DNA of 64,000 bases from Rosistilla oblonga. GTDB taxonomy: Bacteria > Planctomycetota > Planctomycetia > Pirellulales > Pirellulaceae. Below, piece by piece: positions 8,455 through 15,574 of the stretch (position 1 is the first letter of the stretch; every line of letters starts with the position of its first letter). The notes under the pieces were generated by a model that saw nothing but the letters and a program-made list of their open reading frames with translations, was not told where the DNA came from and made no database searches. Both the position numbers and the translations under genes were made by a program. The DNA is taken from positions 6,455,339 to 6,519,338 of the forward strand of contig NZ_CP036292.1 in NCBI RefSeq assembly GCF_007751715.1. Reading direction: 5' to 3'.

Positions 8455-9246
8455 ATGACCAGCCGCTTGCAGATCACTGCCGACGACAAAGCCACCTTCG
8501 ACCGCGAGGGTTTTCTGATGGTCTCCCAACTGCTCTCGCCGCCGGAGGTCCAGCTGTTGGAACAAATCGCCCGCCGCGATCGCGAGATCGAATCGGCAGC
8601 GACCGCCCGCAGCGACGCCGCCGGAGGCCAAACCGTGCTGGCCGTCCGCGATCATTTATCCGACGACATGTTCAGCGCCATCGCACGCTGCCAACGCGTC
8701 GCCGGATCGATGCAGTCGCTGATGGGAGAAGAGATCTACCACTACCACCATAAACTGATGCTCAAAGAACCTCGCGTCGGCGGGGCCTGGGAATGGCATC
8801 AAGATTACGGATATTGGTACAACTACGGCTGCCTGTTTCCGCGGATGGCCAGTTGTTACATCGCGATCGATCGCGCCGGCCGCGACAACGGTTGCTTGCA
8901 AGTCATCCCTCAGTCGCAACAGTTGGGGCGGTTGGAGCATGGCAAAGTTGGCGGCCAGACCGGCGCCGATGAAGCTCGCGTCGACCAGATTCTGAAACGA
9001 CTGCCCCTGCTGCACGTCGAGATGCAGCCCGGCGACGCGCTCTTCTTTCACGGCAACCTGCTGCATCGTTCCGACCAAAACCGCAGCGAGCATTCGCGTT
9101 GGTCGCTGATCTGTTGCTACAACGCCCGCAGCAACAATCCCTACGAAGTCATTCGCCACAACGGATACCAGCCGCTCGAAATGATCGGCGACGACGACGT
9201 GCTGACCGCCGGCACGAACCAGTGGAACGCGCTCACCCAAACCTAA
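8455..9246 (+). CDS. Phytanoyl-CoA dioxygenase (PhyH) family protein
   Basis: 263 residues; AAGGAGG at 8441-8447 fixes the start at ATG 8455 rather than the upstream TTG/GTG codons. PhyH proteins are Fe(II)/2-oxoglutarate oxygenases. Visible ligands: HxD in EWHQDYGYWY (His115, Asp117), distal His in FFHGNLLHRSDQN (probably His204) and the 2-oxoglutarate Arg in SRWSLICC (Arg215). No signal peptide, so cytosolic. Next on the strand are a Gfo/Idh/MocA oxidoreductase and a Rieske protein; together they suggest a small catabolic or modification unit with an oxygenase, a dehydrogenase and an iron-sulfur protein. Substrate unknown. Confidence 0.88.
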   Translation: MTSRLQITADDKATFDREGFLMVSQLLSPPEVQLLEQIARRDREIESAATARSDAAGGQTVLAVRDHLSDDMFSAIARCQRVAGSMQSLMGEEIYHYHHKLMLKEPRVGGAWEWHQDYGYWYNYGCLFPRMASCYIAIDRAGRDNGCLQVIPQSQQLGRLEHGKVGGQTGADEARVDQILKRLPLLHVEMQPGDALFFHGNLLHRSDQNRSEHSRWSLICCYNARSNNPYEVIRHNGYQPLEMIGDDDVLTAGTNQWNALTQT

Positions 9247-9268
9247 TCAAGTAACAAATAGAATCTCC

Positions 9269-9300
9269 TCGTTTAACCGCGTGGGCATCGCCCCGCGTTT
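9269..9300. repeat. Dispersed palindromic repeat, family A, half copy
   Basis: TCGTTTAACCGCGTGGGCAT followed by CGCCCCGCGTTT. The same arm occurs at 14215, 26776 and 28838 (reverse). Here only one arm is evident; it lies just past the 3' end of the PhyH gene. Confidence 0.65.
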
Positions 9301-9369
9301 TGTAATGCCCGCGAGGCCCGCCGGCGCAGACGCTCCCTACTTAAACAGACAGCTTGAAAGACGAACCCG

Positions 9370-10446
9370 ATGGCACGTTGGAAAATCGCCGGCATCAACT
9401 TCGAACATTTTCACATGGGCGACAACTTGCGGCTGGCCGCAGCGTTGCCCGACGTCGAAATCGTTGGCCTGTGCGATGAACAACCCGATCGCATGCAGCA
9501 GGCGATCGACGAATTGCAACTGCCCAGCGAAAAGGTCTTCAGCGATTGGCAGGCTTGCCTGGACCAGACGCAGCCCGACATCGTGCTGCTGTGTCCAGCC
9601 GCTGCGGGGCACGGTCTGTGGACCGAGCGCGTGATGGCTCATGGAGTTGATGTGCTGATCGAAAAACCGATGGCGGCGTCGCTCGCCGAAGCCGATTCGA
9701 TGATCGCCGCGGCGCAGCGGGCCGGTCGGACGCTGGCGATCAATTGGCCGATGACCTGGTTTCCCACTCATCGCACCGCCCACCGTTTGATCCGCGAAGG
9801 GATGATCGGCGACGTGATCGAGGTTCATTATTACGACGGCAATCGTGGCCCGCTACACCATGCGGCGGGCAAGCAGCAGCGAACGGCGGAGCAGATTGCC
9901 GCCGACAAACCGAACAGCTGGTTCTATCAGAAGGCGGCTGGCGGCGGAGCGTTGTTGGATTACCTGGGCTATGGAGCGACGTTGGCGACATGGTTCAACG
10001 GCGGCCAACGGCCGATCGAAGTCACCGCGGTCGTCGACCAACCGGCGGGGCTGGAAGTCGACGAGCACTGCGTGGCGGTGCTCCGTTATGCAACCGGACT
10101 CAGCAAGCTGGAGACCCGTTGGGGAACGTTCACCGATCCCTGGACACACCAACCGCAACCGCGATGCGGATTTGTGATCGTCGGCACCGAAGGGACGATC
10201 GGATGTTTCGATTACCAACCGACGGTCCGACTGCAGACCCGCGAAGAGCCCGCCGGCGTGGAGATCCCTGTCGACGCGCAAGCGTTGATCGACAGCAACC
10301 CCGTCGCCTACCTGATCCACTGCTTGGAAAACCGCCTGCCGATCGAAGGGCCACTCTCACCGGAAACCTCCCGGATCGGACAACAGATCGTCGACACCGC
10401 GATCGCCAGCGCCGCGGCCAAGCAAACGCTGCCGCTGTTGGACTAA
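9370..10446 (+). CDS. Gfo/Idh/MocA family oxidoreductase
   Basis: 358 residues. This NAD(P)-dependent sugar-oxidoreductase family has an N-terminal Rossmann domain and a C-terminal alpha/beta substrate domain. Visible: DVEIVGLCDEQPDR (acidic end of strand 2), DIVLLCPAAAGH and the family signature VLIEKPMA (Lys99-Pro100). The usual GxGxxG is replaced by AGINFEHFHMG at residues 7-17, so cofactor binding may be atypical. The C-terminal part (GGGALLDYLGYGA, ~196-208) also fits the family. Located 123 bp after the PhyH gene and 33 bp before the Rieske gene. Substrate not predictable. Confidence 0.88.
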   Translation: MARWKIAGINFEHFHMGDNLRLAAALPDVEIVGLCDEQPDRMQQAIDELQLPSEKVFSDWQACLDQTQPDIVLLCPAAAGHGLWTERVMAHGVDVLIEKPMAASLAEADSMIAAAQRAGRTLAINWPMTWFPTHRTAHRLIREGMIGDVIEVHYYDGNRGPLHHAAGKQQRTAEQIAADKPNSWFYQKAAGGGALLDYLGYGATLATWFNGGQRPIEVTAVVDQPAGLEVDEHCVAVLRYATGLSKLETRWGTFTDPWTHQPQPRCGFVIVGTEGTIGCFDYQPTVRLQTREEPAGVEIPVDAQALIDSNPVAYLIHCLENRLPIEGPLSPETSRIGQQIVDTAIASAAAKQTLPLLD

Positions 10447-10479
10447 TCGAACACCTTCTGCAACCCCGAAACGATAAGT

Positions 10480-10806
10480 ATGAACGCCGCTGAAAACTGG
10501 ACCACGATCGCGAAATCCGAAGAGATCGAAGAGGGGATTGGACGCGAGTTCCTGGTCGGCACGCGGATCGTCGCCGTTTTTCGAGTCGATGGCGAATTGT
10601 TTGCGATCGATGGAATCTGCCCGCATCAAGGCGGACCGTTGGCCGATGGAGCGGTTCGCGACGGCTGCGTCACCTGTCCCTGGCACGGCTGGCAATTCGA
10701 ACTCACTTCGGGCCGACATACGATCAGCGGCCGCAGTTTGGCCGAAACGTTCCCGATCCGCGATCGCGACGGGATCGTCGAATTGATAGTCGCCGACGAG
10801 GTTTGA
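10480..10806 (+). CDS. Rieske [2Fe-2S] ferredoxin-like protein
   Basis: 108 residues, a stand-alone Rieske domain. The cluster ligands are visible: CPHQGGPL (Cys47, His49) and CPWHGW (Cys66, His69). Such small proteins act as electron carriers for ring-hydroxylating oxygenases or resemble the NirD subunit of nitrite reductase. Here no oxygenase alpha subunit or nitrite reductase is adjacent; the nearest partners are the Gfo/Idh/MocA oxidoreductase and PhyH gene upstream, so electron delivery to an unlinked enzyme is an inference. Confidence 0.9.
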   Translation: MNAAENWTTIAKSEEIEEGIGREFLVGTRIVAVFRVDGELFAIDGICPHQGGPLADGAVRDGCVTCPWHGWQFELTSGRHTISGRSLAETFPIRDRDGIVELIVADEV

Positions 10807-11156
10807 ACGAACTTTCTTTCGAATATCGATTTTTCCGACCAAGCTTCCCCAAGGACCAACGAACAGTGTGATGGTCGCCTTTCGCCATACCAGCACGAAG
10901 CGCAAGCGAGTGTTCCACTTTCGCCTCCGCCATACCAACACGAAGCGCAAGCGAGTGATACGAAAATGAACTGGTACATATAACTCCGCAAAAATCACTC
11001 GCTTGCGCTTCGTGCTAGTAATACGCGCTAGTAATACGCGTTCGTAGCAATAAATCCGCAGCGAATGCCGGCGAACGTTATATTGGATTACGTCTCACGA
11101 CCGTTTCGATAACCACAATCCACTGCGAAACCGCAAATCGCGTCCGGTGATGACAC
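10807..11156. other. 350-bp intergenic region with repeats
   Basis: Downstream of the Rieske gene. It contains the repeat cluster described at 10881-11039 and then about 115 bp before the DUF1549 gene in which no feature stands out. Confidence 0.45.
10881..11039. repeat. Direct/inverted repeat CACGAAGCGCAAGCGAGTG plus 13-bp tandem
   Basis: Two direct copies of CGCCATACCARCACGAAGCG + CAAGCGAGTG end at 10912 and 10957; the 19-bp core recurs inverted at 10996-11014 (CACTCGCTTGCGCTTCGTG). It is followed immediately by a perfect 13-bp tandem, GCTAGTAATACGC at 11014-11026 and 11027-11039. The inverted pair could fold into a long stem in RNA. Confidence 0.75.
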
Positions 11157-12833
11157 ATGAAATGGTATCAATCGCTCGCCCGTTGGACGCTCCTCGCAGC
11201 CGTTGGCTTGTTGGGCATCGGCTACCTTGCCAACGGCCTCTCCGGCGATGGGCGATCGACGCAGCCGCCGCCGATACCGAAAGCCAGCACCGCCAGCGAG
11301 ACCGCCGATTGGATGGAGGTCGTCGCTGACGTCGACGCCGAATTTGAAACGACCTGGACTCGCGAGAGTTTATCGAGAGCACCGGACGCCGATTGGCAGA
11401 CGGTCAGCCGCCGCATCTCGCTAGCTCTGATCGGCAGCAGCATCTCGCTAGAGGATATGCGGTGGTTGGAGTCGCTGCCCGAAGGGACTCAGGTCGATGC
11501 GTTGACCGAGCGGTTGTTGGCCGACCATCGCTTCGCCGACTACTGGGCCGAACGCTTAGGCCGGGCCTACGTCGGCGCCGACATTGGGCCCTTCATCGTC
11601 TACCGCCGCCGACGCTTTATCACCTGGCTGTCGCAACAACTGCACGATCGAGTTCCCTACTCGCAGATCGTCCGCAAACTGATCACCGCCAAAGGGATCT
11701 GGACCGAAAATCCGCAAGTCAACTTCCTCACCGTGACGCTGGACACGACGGAGAAAGGCCGCGTCGATCCGGTCCGTCTGGCAGCCCGCACCAGCCGCGC
11801 GTTCTTGGGAATGCGGATCGATTGCTTGCAATGCCACGATGACTTTCTCGGCAACGTCACCTTGGGAACCAATTCGGATCCGCTCGAAGGAACGCAGCGC
11901 GACTTCCATCATCTCGCCGCCTTCTACAGCACCGCAGCGAATTCGATTCAGGGGATTCGCGACGACGGCAAGACTTACGAATATCAATTCCTTTATGAGG
12001 ACGAGACCGAAGAGGTCGAACCGATCGTCCCCTTCCTTCCCGAACTGCTGACGACCGATCCGGCTGCCGAAAAACTTCCCTCGCGGCAACAGCTTGCCCG
12101 CTGGGTCACCCATCCCGAAAACATCCCCGCCGCCCGCGCTGCGGTCAATCGCGTCTGGGCGTTGATGTTTGGTAAACCGCTGTCTGATCCAGTCGATGAC
12201 ATCCCGTTGCACGGTCCCTTCCCGGCTGGCCTGGATCGCTTGGCTCACGATTTCGCCGAGCACGATTGGGACCTGCGTCGCTTGATTCGGATCATCAGTC
12301 ACCTGCAAACCTTTCAACTCGACAGTCGATGCGACTTCGAAGTCACCAGCGAACACGAGCAGGCTTGGGCGGTCTACCCGTTGATTCGGCTGCGGCCCGA
12401 ACAAGTTGCCAGTTCGATCATCCAGTCCTGCCGTCTGGCCACGCTCGATCGCCAATCGGCACTGCTGGTTCAATTGCATGCCTTGGGCGAGAAGCACGAC
12501 TTCATCAATCGTTATGGCGACACCGGCGAAGACGAATTTGGACAGGATGCGATCACGATCACGCAACGCCTGCTTGCGATGAACGGCAAACTGGTCAACG
12601 AGCGGACGGGGAAAAACCCGTTCATGAACGCATCGTCGCAGATCGCGATGTTCGCAACCGACGATGCCCACGCCGTGGAGATCACGTATCTATCGATCTT
12701 GAATCGGCGACCGACCGAGGAAGAGGCGGCCGCGTGGGTTCGGCAATCCGAACAGGGCGTTTCCCGTCGCCAGTTCGTCGAGGACCTGTTTTGGATCCTG
12801 ATCAACAGCAGCGAATTCAGCTGGAACCATTAA
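11157..12833 (+). CDS. DUF1549/DUF1553 planctomycete protein
   Basis: 558 residues. N-terminal hydrophobic helix (~residues 9-27) suggests membrane anchoring or export. DUF1549 covers roughly 55-250 (RLLADHRFADYWAERLGRAY is typical) and includes the cytochrome-like CLQCHDD (Cys223, Cys226, His227); DUF1553 covers about 320-555 (RQQLARWVTHPENIPAARAA; VNRVWALMFGKPLSDPVDD). These domains are abundant in planctomycetes and are almost always followed by a DUF1501 gene, as here 28 bp downstream. The CxxCH in DUF1549 could hold heme, but this is not established. Function unknown; secreted polymer processing is often suggested from context. Confidence 0.9.
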   Translation: MKWYQSLARWTLLAAVGLLGIGYLANGLSGDGRSTQPPPIPKASTASETADWMEVVADVDAEFETTWTRESLSRAPDADWQTVSRRISLALIGSSISLEDMRWLESLPEGTQVDALTERLLADHRFADYWAERLGRAYVGADIGPFIVYRRRRFITWLSQQLHDRVPYSQIVRKLITAKGIWTENPQVNFLTVTLDTTEKGRVDPVRLAARTSRAFLGMRIDCLQCHDDFLGNVTLGTNSDPLEGTQRDFHHLAAFYSTAANSIQGIRDDGKTYEYQFLYEDETEEVEPIVPFLPELLTTDPAAEKLPSRQQLARWVTHPENIPAARAAVNRVWALMFGKPLSDPVDDIPLHGPFPAGLDRLAHDFAEHDWDLRRLIRIISHLQTFQLDSRCDFEVTSEHEQAWAVYPLIRLRPEQVASSIIQSCRLATLDRQSALLVQLHALGEKHDFINRYGDTGEDEFGQDAITITQRLLAMNGKLVNERTGKNPFMNASSQIAMFATDDAHAVEITYLSILNRRPTEEEAAAWVRQSEQGVSRRQFVEDLFWILINSSEFSWNH

Positions 12834-12861
12834 CCCTCACTCGCCTGCGAAAGTCCATTCC

Positions 12862-14163
12862 ATGAACATCGACTGTGGTTCACACGATCACCTCTCGCGG
12901 CGCTCACTGTTGCAATCCGCCGGCGCGCTCAGCATGACCGCATTGGCCAACCAACTGGCTCGCGGCAGCGAACAATCCTCGAAGCCTGTACGGCCGAAAT
13001 CGGTCATCATCCTGTGGCTCAAAGGAGCTCCCAGCCAATACGAAACCTTCGACCCTCATGCCGGCACAAAATACGGCGGCGAAGTCGCAGCGATCGACAC
13101 GACGGCTCGCGACGTGCAGATCTCTGAGTTTCTTCCCCAGACAGCCGAACAAATGCACCGCGTTGCGTTGGTCCGCTCGGTGACCAGCAAAGAAGGTGAC
13201 CATGAACGCGCGTTTTACAACATCCAAACCGGCTGGCGTCCCGACCCAACCGTGGTCCATCCATCGATCGGATCGATCGTTTGCCATGAGCTTCCCGGCG
13301 GCGCGGACATTCCTCGGCACATCTCGATCCTTCCCGATAACTCCGCCGGACGCGGCGGCTATCTAGGCGCGAAGTACGATGCCTTCAAGGTCTACGATCC
13401 GGCCAACAAAGTTCCCGACATTCGGCCTTATGTCGGTGAGAAGCGGTTCCAGCGCCGCGTCGATGGTTTGATGGATGTGGTGGAATCGAATTTCCGCAAA
13501 GGCCGGTTGCGTGATCTCGATCGCGATCGCACCCTGCACGGGATCGCCACCAAGAGTGCGCTGACGATGATGGACAGCGATCAATTAGCAGCGTTTGAAG
13601 TCGACAAAGAATCGAAAGCGTTGCGAGCTCAGTTCGGCGAAACAGCCTTTGGCCGCGGCTGCCTTGCCGCCGCCCGGCTGATCGAAGTTGGCGTGCGATG
13701 TGTCGAAGTCGGCCTGTCGGGCTGGGACACCCACGCCGACAATCACAACGGCCAGCGGACGCAGTGCGAAATCCTCGACCCCGCCTACGCGACGCTGCTG
13801 CAAGTGCTGGCCGATCGCGATCTACTCGATTCGACCTTGGTTGTCTGCGGCGGCGAGTTTGGTCGGACACCGAAGATCAATCCCGTCGGCGGCCGCGATC
13901 ACTGGCCGCACGGCTTCTCGATCGCATTGGCCGGTTGCGGCCTGCGGCAGGGAATCGTCCACGGAGCGACCTCCCCCGATCCCAAGCTCGACAACAAGGA
14001 AAACGATCTACTGACCAACGTCGGCGATCCGGTGACGGTTCAAGATATCCACGCCACGATTTTGAAGGCGTTGGACGTCCAATTCGAGCGCGAGCTGATC
14101 ACGCCGATCGGCCGCCCGCTGAAGCTCAGCGAAGGAACACCGATCGAATCGATCCTCTCCTAG
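12862..14163 (+). CDS. DUF1501 family protein, exported
   Basis: 433 residues. DUF1501 proteins are alkaline-phosphatase-superfamily relatives found next to DUF1549/DUF1553 genes in planctomycetes. The N terminus SRRSLLQSAGALSMTALA (residues 12-29) is a twin-arginine-like signal. Visible family blocks: LWLKGAPSQYETFDPH, GWDTHADNHNGQ, VCGGEFGRTPKINPVGGRDHWP and the His-rich metal-site pattern around them. It forms a two-gene unit with the preceding gene. The 3' end is followed by a family A palindrome that also closes the convergent gene at 14291. Confidence 0.92.
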   Translation: MNIDCGSHDHLSRRSLLQSAGALSMTALANQLARGSEQSSKPVRPKSVIILWLKGAPSQYETFDPHAGTKYGGEVAAIDTTARDVQISEFLPQTAEQMHRVALVRSVTSKEGDHERAFYNIQTGWRPDPTVVHPSIGSIVCHELPGGADIPRHISILPDNSAGRGGYLGAKYDAFKVYDPANKVPDIRPYVGEKRFQRRVDGLMDVVESNFRKGRLRDLDRDRTLHGIATKSALTMMDSDQLAAFEVDKESKALRAQFGETAFGRGCLAAARLIEVGVRCVEVGLSGWDTHADNHNGQRTQCEILDPAYATLLQVLADRDLLDSTLVVCGGEFGRTPKINPVGGRDHWPHGFSIALAGCGLRQGIVHGATSPDPKLDNKENDLLTNVGDPVTVQDIHATILKALDVQFERELITPIGRPLKLSEGTPIESILS

Positions 14164-14214
14164 CGCATCGCCCGCCCCGATCGTATAACCGCGCGAACAC
14201 CCCACCGCAGCTCT

Positions 14215-14297
14215 CGTTTAACCGCGTGGGCAACGCCCCGCGCGTCCAAGCACCAGCTCAACCAAAACGCGCGGCCCGATGGGCACGCGGTTAAACG
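14215..14297. repeat. Dispersed palindromic repeat, family A, full copy
   Basis: Left arm CGTTTAACCGCGTGGGCAAC (from 14215) and right arm ending GGGCACGCGGTTAAACG (14281-14297) form a long imperfect palindrome with a central spacer. It lies between convergent genes and supplies the last two codons and TAA stop of the minus-strand LEPR-XLL gene (stop at 14291-14293). Confidence 0.75.
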
Positions 14298-15574
14298 AAA
14301 TCAGCCGAGTTTCGGACCGTCTCAGTTCGCGACCTCCGCATATAAACCACTCCCGCGATCGTGATCACCGCCAGCGACGCCGCTTCGTACCAGGCGAGGC
14401 TCCGCTGCGAATCGCTTTCGGCGGTTGGTTCGACCGGCGATGGAATCCGTGGTGGCGTCGCGACGGTGGGCAACAGCGCCGACGACAGCGAACGCTGCGG
14501 CGCGGCCGGCAGCACGCTTTCGAACGCCTTAAAAACGCCAATCCCTACGTTCCAACCGGCGTCGGCGTTGGCGATCGATTCGCCCGACCGAGGCGGCTGC
14601 GGATCGGCGACAGTTCGCGAGCTGGAATCGTTCTCCAACAGCAGTCCGCTGGTCTCCAATAACCACTGCTGGCTATTGCTCTCCGGCGGGACAGCTTCCG
14701 CCGCTGTATCGGGCTGCAACTCGGTCCCTTCGGGCAATTCGAAAGCCTCGGGCTCCGCTGCCGGATCCTCTTCGGCGAGGTCTTCGATCGCCTGGTCCAA
14801 TTGCTCGATTTGATCTCGGAACGCGTCGGATTGATTCAACCATTGATCGACCGCCTCGATCGCTTCGACCGTCGACGGATTCGCGAACGTCTCGCTTTCG
14901 GCTCTCAAGACTTGATCGAAACTCTCCGGACTCAGCTCCCACAGCTCGCCCTGCGGAGTGACCGAGACCAGCACGGTCTCGCTGACGCCGTCGACGTCGG
15001 CTTGCATCGGCCCGAGATCACCTTGTTCGCCCGACAGCCCCGGAACCGCTGGGTTTGAGTCGACGCCAGGCCCCGATGAAGATACGACAGGCGTGCGAAT
15101 TGGCGATGTCGAATCGCCAATCGACGTCGACGATGTTTCGGTGCGAATCGTCACGTTGACAACGTCGGGGAGCGTCGTTGACGATTGATCGTTGTCCGTG
15201 ATGGTTGGCGTTCCGTCGCTGCTGCCACGATCGCGACGTGGTGGTGGACGATCGCCGTTGCGATCCCCGCCGCGGCGCTCTCCACCAGGACGCTGGTCAT
15301 CCAAGCGGCCTGATCGAGAGTCTTCGCGATCGCCCGAATCGCGTGACTCGGGTCCGCCGCGATCGTTGCCCTGTTGAGCGGCTGCGTCGCGTGGGCCTCC
15401 ACCGCGCGATCCACTATCCACGATCTGCGTGTCGGAAAATCGATCGCCTTGGTCCCCGCGATATCCCAGGTCGTCGCTGGCCAACGTCAACGGATTGGCG
15501 CTCAGCATCCAGCGTCCCTCCAATTGCTCGAGCCTCAGTCGACGCGATGACGATCGTTTCAGCGGTGCTTTCAT
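14291..15574 (-). CDS. LEPR-XLL signal protein with C-terminal membrane helix
   Basis: 427 residues from the ATG overlapping the kinase stop by 4 bp (ATGA at 15571-15574); the longer frame upstream lies inside the kinase gene. RRLRLEQLEGRWMLSA (residues 11-26) is the planctomycete LEPR-XLL N-terminal signal found on extracellular proteins. Then follows a long low-complexity stretch rich in Gly, Asp, Arg and Ser (about 30-110), an acidic region, and a C-terminal hydrophobic helix with basic residues (AASLAVITIAGVVYMRRSR). A surface-anchored protein with N-terminal sorting signal and C-terminal anchor is the simplest reading. Coupling to the kinase and sigma factor suggests it is a dedicated output or regulator of that pathway; function unknown. 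Confidence 0.75.
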   Translation of the reverse strand: MKAPLKRSSSRRLRLEQLEGRWMLSANPLTLASDDLGYRGDQGDRFSDTQIVDSGSRGGGPRDAAAQQGNDRGGPESRDSGDREDSRSGRLDDQRPGGERRGGDRNGDRPPPRRDRGSSDGTPTITDNDQSSTTLPDVVNVTIRTETSSTSIGDSTSPIRTPVVSSSGPGVDSNPAVPGLSGEQGDLGPMQADVDGVSETVLVSVTPQGELWELSPESFDQVLRAESETFANPSTVEAIEAVDQWLNQSDAFRDQIEQLDQAIEDLAEEDPAAEPEAFELPEGTELQPDTAAEAVPPESNSQQWLLETSGLLLENDSSSRTVADPQPPRSGESIANADAGWNVGIGVFKAFESVLPAAPQRSLSSALLPTVATPPRIPSPVEPTAESDSQRSLAWYEAASLAVITIAGVVYMRRSRTETVRNSADFV

